Below the pieces are notes generated by a model. The model was not told the DNA's origin. It was given only the letters and a program-made list of their open reading frames with translations, and made no database searches. Below, piece after piece: positions 10,901-22,900 of a stretch of 64,000 bases of DNA (the first letter of the stretch is position 1; each line of letters opens with the position of its first letter). This stretch comes from Simmondsia chinensis. Taxonomy: Eukaryota > Streptophyta > Magnoliopsida > Caryophyllales > Simmondsiaceae. The position numbers and the translations under genes are program-made. The stretch lies in assembly GCA_018398585.1 (NCBI GenBank), contig JAGTTD010000022.1, forward strand, positions 5,172,501 through 5,236,500. The letters run 5' to 3'.

Positions 10901-13900
10901 ATTCATGCTCTTCCTAAGTTCTTGTAGTTCTGCCAGAATAGAAGATTGAGACTCTTTAATATTTGCTGAAAGTTGTTCAAAACGCTCATCAACTTGACTA
11001 CGCCATGAAGCAAGTTCAGCTACTTGCTGTTGCAACTGCTCAAAATCGTTGTTTTTCACCATGGTTGGGATATCAGGAATTAGGGTTCAGGTCGATTGGG
11101 GATCGAATGTCGGGGATTTCGACTTAGGGTTTCGAACTAGGTTTTTTTTTGAATTAGGGTTTTTGAGTTTAGGCTTAGGGTTTTCGAAGTCTAGGCTTTT
11201 CGAAGCTTAGGTTTAGGGTTGTTGAAATCTAGGGTTAGGGTTTCGTGGAGGATTCGAACTTCGAAGATTGTGGTTCCAATTGATTTTGGGGGACAAGTCG
11301 AAGGCTTCTTATTGCTTTAGGATGTTGACTATTAGCGTTTCGCAGATTCGAAGTGGCTTAGGGTTTCGAATTGGACGGTGGGTGGTGATGGAGGTTGCGG
11401 TTGAAGCTATGGTTGGTGGGTTAGGGTTTTCGTGTGGGAACGATGGTATTGGGGATTTCGAGGGCGGTGATACGGTGGTGCAGAGGTGTTCGCAGCAGCT
11501 AGAGGTTTTTTTTTTTTTTTGGGTGGCTAGGGTTTTCTTTTGAGAAGGGCAATTTTAGTAAAAAGGGATTGGTACCACTAAACCGTGGCAGTGGCAGGGA
11601 AAAGATATTACTCAGCGGTAGTATCGCGCACTAGTGGCGACACTGGGGCGGCGGCTATGGCGGCTCTGCGGCAACAGTCCAGAACAAGAGCTCTGATACC
11701 AAATTGATGTAGTACAATTTGCTAATCGAAAACACAATTCAATTTTTATTCATCAAAACTTGAAAATAATAAATTACAAAGCTCTATTTATAGAAAGCTA
11801 AATCTGAAAAGGATATTAAATAAGATAAATCCTAATCCTAATAGAAAACTAATAAGATAAATCACAAATCTAATAGAAAACTAATTTTCTAAATATAAGA
11901 TAAGCTAAAAAAACTAAATTAAATAAAACAGTGCTGCATCAAATTGTTTCTGAATTTCCAGAGTAATAAAAAGTACCCTTAATAATGACTAATTACTTGT
12001 GATAATTTTCAACAAATAAATAACTTTTTTACCAAAAATAACAAAACGAGTGAATAAGTAAATGTTACACATCAAGTATATTGAGACAGTTTTGTGTGCC
12101 TGCGACTTGAGTACCGATTTTCTATCATTAAGAGATTGAAGTATGGGGTTGGTAATTGCTTGATAGGATTAATTTATTATTTGACTCTTGAAAAATTTTA
12201 ATTTATTAAAAAATAAATTAATAGAAATGATTAATCGTGGAAAAGATAGACCTAGTAGAATTAAAATCTTGAACAGAAATGAATAGGAAGATTTGAACTA
12301 ACTATTAAGTTATATGTATATATATATATTGTAAATGTTTCTTTCAATCACTGGTATAAGAAAGCAAATAGGCAGGCAGATTGGCTGTGAATTTGGTCAT
12401 GAGGGTTCTGGTCTTTTTGTATAAGATTGTGTCCTGCACAAAGTCTGCCTCTCTCTTAGTCGTATTGATGCCTTAGGGTTTCCTATTAAACAAGAGCAAT
12501 TTTGAGTGTTGTATTTACCATTTGAAAAAACAATACATACACGCGCACGCATACACACACAATTAACTGAAATGAACGAAATCGTGAACTGTAACCGCCC
12601 CGAAGCATCGCAAGATTTACTAGTTCTATTAACCATATTGAAAATTCAGATTGATTAACTGCATTTTTGGTTCGGTATTCGGTTATCGGCTTCTTGAGCA
12701 CCCCTAGTACCCACCTCATACCCACGACGCGCATTGCCATATGTACCTGATCCATACCCACTATTAGGGCGGGTACCCACGGATAGCCGTGTTTACCTGC
12801 TCTATTGCCATCCCTTTTCATGTTTAAAATTTAAGGCTAACAAAGTTTTTTTTTTTTTTTTTTTTTTGTTAAACCTCTTTATGAATAAGTTGTAAAACGA
12901 TCCAATTTTGCAATTTTTTTTTTTAAATTATGAAACAACATTTTCATCTCCCTATTTAAGTTGTGAAAAAATGTAAAAGATATTTTCAATCATCTAAACA
13001 CAAATTTTACAAGATATTAGAGCTTTTTTACAGTTTTATACTGTTAAAAAATTGAACAAAATATGGCCTAAAAAACTATTTAAAAATCGTACTGTTTGCT
13101 TTAGTGGATGAAAATTGTGTGACACCTGCCTTAGATAAATATTTTTTAGGCAATCATGATAAGGACACTCTTTAGAAAATATTTTTCCCAATCAGCACTT
13201 TCCCCAATACATCACCAGTTAAAGTCGAGCCTAGAAAATGTTGAACAACTAATTCTACGATGCATATGCATGCAATGAGGGCAATGAGTTCGTGCATTTA
13301 CAAGCTTAGGCTTCGTTCAACTAAAAAAGATGTAAATAACTTTTTCCTAAAAGCATGAAATGCTTTGCTAAGATAGCGTGAGTACTTTGCTGTGAAAACC
13401 TAAAAATGTGACGCTAGCAAGTTAGTTAGGCATATCTGCCAAATATTGCGAGAACAAGTTGAAATAACAGCAGCTGGCATCATTAGAATTTACAAATAGA
13501 TCAAGGCATATCCAAGTGCTGTTGTATAAACATTAAAGGATTCTGAGTATACGTGACGATATTGTGTAACTCTGTCAGAAATTCATTGTAAAGAAAGGAA
13601 CCCCACAGAAATCAGAATCCATTTTTCAGGAAAGGATATTGTGTATGAGCTGTCTGCAACATGCTGAAAAAGGGTACCACAGAGATTTAGGTTCAATGCC
13701 TACATGCCCTTGGAAAATTAGAAAATTGATTTGAGTGCACTGTTTTAGCTACTAAATAATTTGATACTTAGATTTCGTTCTGTTTATCTAACCATTTAGC
13801 CTGAGTGTGGTTTTGAAATTTGAATGCGTACTCGTTTGTGGTCGTATAGGTGTTACTTCCTCTGATCAAAGTGCAGATGTAATTGCATCATCCAAGGTAC

Positions 13901-16900
13901 TTTTTTTTTCCTTTAAACTTCGGGTGGCAGTGGTCATGGTGTCTTTTCATATGACTTCTGGGATGAAGGTCTGATGCTGTTCTGAAGAATTTTGATCATG
14001 GTGCTCTGTTTTGTGGTGACAGTTGACCTGCTTGGTGCTACCACCTGAGTATACTGCTCTGCTACGACCAAAATCAATATGGAGTGCAGAAGAAAGTCAA
14101 GAGACATGCTCACCTGTTGAGAACATACTGCATTTGGATCCAATTGAAGTATGTTGCTTATTTCATCTGTTAATCAGTTCTCCTGGCTGGGTGGAAGTAT
14201 GTTGATCAAATTTTACCTTGTTCTCTACATAATGATCATAGAAAACTATGTGAATGCTGTAAGTCACAGCAAGCTTTGTAACCCCTTGAATCTGGGAAGA
14301 TGAAATGTATACTTCATAATCCAATTGAAACTTTATACGTTTATACTGATGCTTGAACCCACCTCCTTCTATCTATCACTTCTAAGTTGCTCATTAGTTT
14401 GTCTTTGCGTCTGAGGTACTTTCTTTTAATATCCTAAATGAACAAGCTTTGAAATGTCTTTTTTATTCTATTTTCCTGAGAAGAAACCGCATCTTGTAAT
14501 TGACATATGAAAAATAAGCTTCAAATAAGACATGATTTCTGTCCTTTTATTTGTCAGTTTTTATGGCTTTCCAAATGTGACAGAATTTTCAACATACAGC
14601 TTCATGTAATTAAGAAAATTTTGTTGGTCGTTTTACCCCAACAGAAATATGTTTTTCCTGATAACCATGAGAATGTCATAGGTAAATTTACGTATCACTA
14701 ATTGTATGTTTGCTTTGGTTGTTTCATTGGTTTCTGTCTAGTCATCTGAAGAATATGATATATTGGTCTCCAATCTGTAGGTAAATCTATTTAAGGGCAT
14801 CACCTTGCCAGATGCTCCAAAATTTGGGAAAGTTTATGGAGGACAGTTTATTGGACAGGTGCTATTTGCTTCCCCTTCTCCCTGATTTCTGATCTATGAA
14901 AATATTTGGATTCGTCATATTCCAATGAGTGCAGAATATATTGTCTTGTTTTGTGTCCAGCAAGTGATGGCGCATTTTCATTCCTGTGAGCATGAATTTT
15001 TCTCCCTTAATTTTGTGATTGTGATTGTGATTATATTGTAGTCTGTAAGGATAGCCCAGGGGTACTGCATTTGATTACGCTGTAAACTTTATGCCATTCT
15101 TGGAAGGTACTGGCATAAATAGGTTGTTTTCATGAATAATTTTGAGATAGACATTGCATCCGAACAAGGCTGGCAAATGTGTCGTATCTTGTACGTGTTA
15201 ATAAGAGGGGTACTAGAAAAGGGGTTAACCCAACCCCAACCCATCTATTAAGCAGGTTGGGAATTCTGAACCCTTTACCCTAGCCAATTAATAAACAGGT
15301 AAACCTTGGGTTACCCGATTAATTATGAGTGACTTATTTTTTATTGTGCAATAGTTTCTCAACTTACAAACATACCATGATATATCTTAAGGTTGATACT
15401 AGCATAAGTACATATCGCATATTTATAATTGTTAAAATAAATTATCAAATTAACATGAACAAATATATTTAAATTATCTTATATCAGCCTAGGCTACAAA
15501 AAATATATATAATAGCAGTAGTGTATCACTTAAACAACCTAAGATAACTATATAAACGGTTAAACATGTTGAAAACGGATTGACCCAATCCAAACCCAAA
15601 TTCATCCTAGTTACCTAAATGTGTAAAAATGTCAACCCAAATTCCACCTGGCTCCAAAAATCCCAACGCAAACCCGCTATTTTCATGTTGTGTCAAATTT
15701 TGCCAGCCTTATACTGATAGTTTGATTGTAGTTATGAGGATCTCTTCAGTTATATTTTAAGATCTGGTGTATGTCCTAAAAGAACATGGATGCACTTATA
15801 TAAGTGGGTGTTTCAACTCTAATCTGTCTGAAAATAAGATGCTTGGTTGCATTAGGAAATTGTCAGAAATAAAAACCATCTCGTGTCGGAAAAAATAGGC
15901 AGTTCAATAGATCGTAGATGATGTATGAAAATAAGTGGGTTGTTTAAACTTTCCCTGCTCGTCTGCCCTCCAACCACATGCCAATCTTTCTCCTTTCTCT
16001 CTCTTGGTATCCCCTTTTGTTTTGTTTGCTCTGTCTTTTTTCTCCTTAAGTTCTTTCCCCTAGTTCTGCCCCTAATTTGGGGTCTGGTGGCCCCTTTTTT
16101 TCTTTTATATTTTCAATTGTCATCTTATTAGGCCCTAGAGATTCACGTCTTGCATAAATTTACCTCTCTTAACAATAATTACAATGACTAATTTTTGTAT
16201 TGTTGGGAAAGTGCATCTTCTTCAATCCTGGAAGCAGAACATCCCAGGGAGCAAGTTATCTGAAAGAAACATGATGATACTCTTTTAATAGGTTTCAAAT
16301 TCATATGCATTGTATTTTATTTATTAGATAACAAAGGCATATGTTTTAGTGATTAGATTATGAAGGTTTTTACGTGTTAAAAATGTTAAAAGACACAATA
16401 AAAGTTATGATTGCATAGCTTGCGTAGCTTTTCATTTAAAGTTTTGCAAACATCAGGATGTTACCCAAAGTTATCATTGCGAATTGACTCCCATCACCTA
16501 CGACACCCTCCTCACTGTGACTATTACCATGATGGAACTGCAAACTTCATTTTGATTCCATTTTGACACCGCTACGGGACTACAAGCCTTGGTTTGGTTT
16601 CATGCTTGTTATTTTTGTTTTTATTTGAAAAAGAAGTAATATTAAGAGAAAGAGAGAATGTACAAAGAGTTAAGGATAAGATGTTCTCAAAATTACAAAA
16701 AACAAACAAAAAACCATAAACTAATAACATAAAGCCCTTCAATCTCTTTGCAAATCAACTAAGGCTATGTTAGCAAAGTCTCCAAAGCTTTTTGTCCAAA
16801 GAGCTCCTAAAAATGCCACCTTTTTTGATAAGAAATTAACTGTAGTATGCTGATCTTTGAAAATCCTAACATATCTTTCAAGCCAAATGCACTAGAGAAT

Positions 16901-19900
16901 TGCAATCTTAGTTGTGGAGAATAACATTAAAATGTCCTACTATTTCCAACATCATGGAACTTTGTTAGAAGGATGCCCTCAACCAATCTTGCGCTGACCC
17001 TTATCTGGCTGAAAGAAGACAATAGCTTACACCACAAATCCTAAGCCGCAATACAATGCAAGAATAAGTGGTCATGCATCTCTCCACTCTGGAAGCACAT
17101 AACGCAGATCCCTGGAGACAAAGTCTTAAAGTTCTCTGTTTTTGTGGGAAATAATGAGTGTGATTTCATGCTTGTTATATTTTAGAAGGTTCATGATATT
17201 CTCCCGCATTGATGTTTAGATTGTTACATGCAGGCATTAGCTGCTGCAACAAAAACTGTTGATTGTCTGAAAATTGTGCATCATTTGCTGGCTTATTTCC
17301 TTCTTGTTGGAGACTTTGACAGTAAGTACATTTTTGAATGCTCTTGAACTTGATCTCATCCCATTAACTGCCTTCTTACTCTGGTCTCTGTGCGTCTTAG
17401 AACTTGTTCCATTTCTTTCATTTATGAGTTGTATTAATTGTCACATATCTTCTGGAATCATACATTGCGCTACAATTTATAAGACAAATGTGTCAATGAA
17501 TTAGAATGTCTACTATTAGATTATGAAAATTCTAACCCTATTGATGCATCTGTCTAAAACTATTTCTGGTTGCTTTCTATGGGTGTCTGAATCCAACATT
17601 CGCAAACAGTGAGGACAATCGACCTCTGTGTTGCAAAATAGAAGCTTAATAGAAAGTCTTGATAATACATACTGGGGTTCCTTACATAAATTTTTGATCA
17701 AAACATGAACTGTAATTAAGAGAGAAAGGCGCTCCTTATGTAAGTGACTTTGAATAATTGACAATAAAAAGGGCAATTACTTCTGATAATTTTCATAAAA
17801 TAACAAATATCACGGCTTTAAAGTTGATGTTGAGGATACAGCTACTATACTTTCTTTGAGGCCCAATTCAGTTTTGTATTTTTGATAATGCTGTAGTGTG
17901 TGGTTGCAGTATAAAATAATCGCATGTCCATCTGATGAATGCAACCTCTCACTTGTTCTCAGTGCTGATAACTGACTTATTGGGGTAGTGGGGAGGGGCA
18001 AATGTTCGCAATTTTAATCCCTCCCAACCCCTCCCCCAAATTTTTTGTGGAGAGGCTGTTTCCATAACTTGCAAATTGTATTCTTCGTAGTCTTTGATCC
18101 ATGTACATGACCATACATAGTGTCTTACGTTTTGTTATTGCAACTTGATTTGGTTTGATTTGTTTTAGTTAGATTATTGCACCTTTGTTTTGCTATTGCT
18201 TTATTGGGTGTCTGGTTTTTGTTATTAGACTTCTTCTTGATCTATACTCTTGCTTCTTTTGATATTTCTTGTCCATCATTTTGCTAGTTTTCTAGTAAAT
18301 TGTTTTTCTATGGCATACTTCATTGTTGTACTTATAAGTAACCTAGCGAAGGATTTCTGTCACGTTGCTGTGAAGTAAAATTATGCTGAATATTTTAATC
18401 ATTAGATTCTCCATGTGGCGGACTTCACGAATTGGGGCAAGGCTTCATTTGATTTGGAGCTTGTAGGTAGAAAAGTTTGATCAACCTTTCACTCCAATCA
18501 TGTGATTATCTTTGCTGAACAATATCTTCTCAATTATCTTTTGATGCCTATGTCTTCTCTAGTGTTGCTAATCTGTATTGTTAATGATGTTCTTGTAAAT
18601 CCTGTTCTATACTTTATTCGTGCTTTTGGTACTTGCTATTTGTCAAGATGACCAAATTGAATAACACCATGAAATCAAAGAGAGGTTGTTATGTAGCGTG
18701 ATCATTATAAAGGCAGCAGTGGTATTTTTTTGTCTTAAAGTTGTTTTTATTTTATTTTATTTATTTATTTATTTATTTTTTTAGTTAAGTAGGGATTTTG
18801 AATTTTTCAACCTCAGACCTTTTATCCTAGAGCCTCAACCTCTTGTGTGTTACCACTAGACCAAGGCTGCATTGACTTGTCATGTTTTAATTATTGGAAC
18901 ATAAATATAAATCCATGTACATGTACGTTAAAGGCTTTTCGGAAACAACCTTCCTTCAATGTAGCACCCTGTAAAATTAAGGCTTCTTACATCTTATCCC
19001 GCCTAGACCTGCCATGGTGGAGCCTCTATGAGGCACTGCGTTGTACATGCATGTTAATCAAATTTCTGCTAACATGAGGCTTAAATACCTAATAGAATCT
19101 TTATGAATAATTATGCATTGTCCACAACAGCCCGCTTCGCTGACACCATGATGACTACTGCGACCCATGATATGATTCTATGGATAACACCCTTTAAAAT
19201 CCGGCCAGATCTTTCTTTGTACTAGTTTGAAGCGCATTCTGATTTGTAGAGCATCCTATACATATAACGCACTGTATGTGGAGTTGATGTAGATGTATGA
19301 GGAAAAGGCCCAAAAGATATAATAGTTTTTACTTTTGATTAGGAAATGATGGCTAAGCAAGTTTATTTTGTGGTTTTCATTTCCAAATGCAACTATCGTC
19401 CGATCGTACATCAATTAACACCAGCATAAAAGGCTTCGTCTGCCCACAGATATAACTAATCATGCATTTCTGTAAATTCTTAGTAGTTATTTCAAGATGT
19501 GCATGTTCAGAGTTGTCATCCAATTACAGTTTTCTTTGTTCATTGTAGTTCCAATTATATACGAGGTTCACCGCCTACGTGATGGAAAGAGCTTTGCTAG
19601 CCGAAGAGTGGATGCGATACAAAATGGGAAAGTTGTTTTCACCATGCTTGCTTCATTTCAGGTAATGTACCTTTTCCTATAACATATACGCCATATTCTT
19701 TCACTTACTAAAATATCATTATCAATGGATTTATCAGTCATTCAATTTCAGTAGGGAATTTATTGCTTAGGTATCTTAAGGTTTGAAGATTTATCGTCTA
19801 AATACAATGACATTTCAATTTATATAATGAGGTATCCTAAGGTTTCAAAGGTTTTAATCTTGGTACCCTTGAATTTTTGTTAGAATTCAATGAATTCTGA

Positions 19901-22900
19901 ATGTAAATTGCTAACATGGCACATGATTACCATAATATATATGTTTTGCCTTTTCAGCATTTTTCGGAAAAATCTTGTTGAACTCCAACAAAAAGTCACT
20001 AGACTAGAGCAAAGGTTACTTATACAATGTCAAAATCATGTTTTATGTTAGCATTTGCAAGTGAAAGTACATTGGATTGCAACAAAGGATGCCTATATAT
20101 TGTCGGAATCATGTGTTAGGTCCTGTTTTCTTTGAATAAAATCCCTTGGATTATGACAAAAGGTACCTAGGTGAAGAGATTTTAGATCTGAGGGTACTTA
20201 AGTGGTAAAATTTTTGAACTATATGGTACCTCATTATATATATAGGAATGTTATGGTATGCAAGTGAGAAAATCCTCAAATCTCGGGTATCTGAGTGATA
20301 AATTCTCATTTCAATGAATTTTGTAAATCAGGTGTCATTATGTGCCAAGTCAACATTTTCCGAACAAAAATTCCCTTGGATTCCGGTAGAAGGTACCTAG
20401 ATATAATTTTTAAAACCTCATGGTTGGTAAGTGATAAAATTTTTAAAATGTATGGTACCTCATTTTATACAAAGAAATGTCAGGGTATTTAACTAATAAA
20501 TCGTCAAATCTCGGGTACCTAGGTGATAAATTCTCATTTCAATGGATTTTGTAAATCAGGTACCACAGGACGGATTTTTTTGCTAGTGAAGTGTTCCGCT
20601 TTTTATCATTCTGGTATCTGGGCTTTGCATGTAATTTGTGAAGGGCTTGGATTATTCTGAGTTTTTGTATTTTGAGCTTGAATAAACTTGCCACATTTAG
20701 GTAACGGTTTGTTTCTTTTGATTTTTTTGGTACCCCTTATGCCCCCCTCCTTCCCGCCCCCAAGGAAAAGAAAATTTCTGCTTCTGTATCAAAAGTCCTC
20801 TTCCTATAGTCCCTGCAGTAGCTTTTCCTTGCCCTTCGTTCCCATTGTACCTTAGATAAATACGCCTGAGATACTAAATAACATTCTTGAGCTTAGATCT
20901 TTCACAATGCCTGGGAGGAGCATGATGGAGCATTTAAAACAAGCCCCACATTCCCCTGCACAACCCGCATTCAAACTGTGTCTGGCATCTAAGTTGACAT
21001 AGTGGTGGCTGATTGCTTATAGCTCTGGAACATCATTCCCTATGAAGTAACACCAGTGTGGTTGCTGTTTCATTTCTCCTTCTCGTCTTTTAATATGCAT
21101 TCTGACATTGTATTAATTATGCAGAAAGAAGAGAAGGGTTTTGAACACCAGATAGCAGAGATGCCTGCAGTGCCGCCTCCAGAAACAGTAATATCTGAAA
21201 TCTTTTCTCAGTATAAGACATCAGTTTAGGTGCTGTACACTGAATTTGGAGGTTCAAATGTTTCAGCTTTTGTCAATGGAAGAGCTACGCGAGAGGCGAA
21301 TTATTGATCCTCGTCTTCCGAGGTAATTATATCAATGGTTGATTACTTAAAGATGTCATCTTTCTTGTATGTTACTGAAAAAACTTCTGCACCCGTTTAT
21401 TCTGTTTAATGGGATAGTTGTCCCTAAAGCAGTAAATGCTTATATGGGTATGCGATAAGAGATTAAGCATCTATGTACTTAATAAAGAGGTCCCAACGCA
21501 TCCCTCTGCCTAGGAGGACGATTGAACATCCCTGTACCCAATCAACTAAGGCTCTGTTTGTTTCGTGAGAAAAGTAGATTCTAGGAAATGGTTTTCCTTC
21601 GGAAAAGATTTTCCAAGGAAAATTGAAATCCGATTGAGGTTTTCCCTCGTTTTTTCAAAGGAAAACTTGCTTCCGCATTAATGTTTTGTTGTATGGTTTA
21701 AAAGAAATATTTCACAAATCATCTTACATCTTATTACAGAACAATATAAGTTGCAATACAATATATATGAAAAGTAATAGAAAAATAAAATTAACTGTCA
21801 AAGTCGTATAAAAAAGGAAAATTGTTTCTTAGGTACCCTAAAGTTTGAGCATTTATTACCTAAGTACCTGATCATTTTAATATATATGATAAGGTATTTT
21901 GAGATCCTAAATTCTATTACTTAAATACACCTTATGTTTGAATCTGGTGAATTTTCGTTAATATGTCGTGCTAGCATTTTCTGATAAAAGAAATCACCTG
22001 ATCATGATAGGGATACATGTATGTGTTGAAACTCGTGTTCCACGTCAATAATTTTCATTTATAATTTACCAATTTTTAGCCAAAAATACCTAATTTATAA
22101 GATTCTTAAACTTTAGAGTATTTGGGTTATAAAGGTTTTAAATTTCAAGGTACATCATTGTATATTATTAAAACAACAGAGTACCCTGTGTAATAAATGT
22201 TCAAATCCCGAGATACCTAATTGATAATTTCCTACATAATATTATATAGTAATTCGAAATGATGAAAATTGTTCTTTTCAAACTATGATAAAGTAAGATC
22301 TAATTCTGTTTAATTATTCGGTCCAATTCTTGTTCAATATTATGGCGTTAAAAGTTTACATTCCAATCCGGTTCATTTCGGTTTGATCCCTATCCGCACG
22401 CTAATTACCGCGAAAACTCTTGTGCCACTTGGAATCATGACTTCCCTTATTTTACGAGGGAAGTCATTTTCCCTCCATTGGGGGAAAACATTTTCCGTCG
22501 GAAAATCTTTTCCGTCAAAGAAAGTGTGCCAAACGACGGAAAATATGAAAACCAATTCCTAGAATCATATTTTCCTCCAAAATAGACGGAGCCTAAGTAT
22601 TTTTGTACTTGGTTTTAAGCAACCTTGTGCTTAAGAAATAGGAATAACTGAATTTATTCAAATATAGTCTAGTGATCTACTTCAAGCTCTTGTTATATCA
22701 GTATTTATGGAGAAAAACTAGAATCATAATAGACACGATACTCCTAAATTAATAATAACAAAATTTTGTAAAACTAATCTAGTAAATATCAAATAAACAT
22801 AATTCTAAACTTAACAGTATTCTAGCCTATTTAAAAGTTCTAAAAATATAAAAATTACAATAGTTTAAATTATTATCATCAAGTATCTTAAATCTAGATC

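Larger units (their letters stand above)
9185..11941 (-). mobile_element. Non-autonomous gypsy-like LTR retrotransposon (gag-protease only)
   Basis: It has two LTRs: 9185-9464 (3' LTR, 280 bp) and 11705-11941 (5' LTR, 237 bp). Their ends on the + strand are TGAT...CATCA, and a perfect 5-bp target duplication AATTG lies at 9180-9184 and 11942-11946. The LTR length difference is due to a direct internal repeat of roughly 40 bp lost from one LTR. The primer-binding site TGGTATCAGAGC (initiator tRNA-Met) reads on the - strand at 11701-11690. A purine tract borders the 3' LTR. Coding capacity is gag plus protease only; reverse transcriptase, RNase H and integrase are absent, so mobilisation would need another element. 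Confidence 0.85.
8964..12706. mobile_element. MITE with GGTTCGGTT-type ends, interrupted by an LTR element
   Basis: The left end is AAGGGTGTTCATAGTTCGG with GGTTAACCG nearby. The right end, inverted, is TAGGGGTGCTCAAGAAGCC followed by CCGAATACCGAACC. The element pieces are 8964-9179 and 11947-12706, separated by the LTR element at 9185-11941. It sits inside the poly-GGGTACCC shell. hAT affinity is likely but unproven. Confidence 0.45.
7695..12813. mobile_element. hAT-like MITE shell enclosing nested insertions
   Basis: The left end reads GGGAATAGCAATGGGG then GGGTGGGTACTGGGGGTAC. The right end, inverted, reads GGGATGGCAATAGAGCAGG with GGGTACCCGCCC-type repeats nearby. This matches the GGGATGGCAATGGG ends and poly-GGGTACCC subtermini common in plant hAT-derived MITEs. 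Fragments of the shell are 7695-7869, 8721-8963 and 12707-12813; everything between was inserted later. Target duplications were not clean. Confidence 0.45.

Noticed and set aside
14507..14701. Extra thioesterase exon around 14645-14680 (CAG|AAATATG...ATAG|GTAAAT)
   Set aside because: It has splice-like borders, but exon 6 joins exon 7 directly in phase 0 with an uninterrupted family alignment; the piece adds no family sequence.
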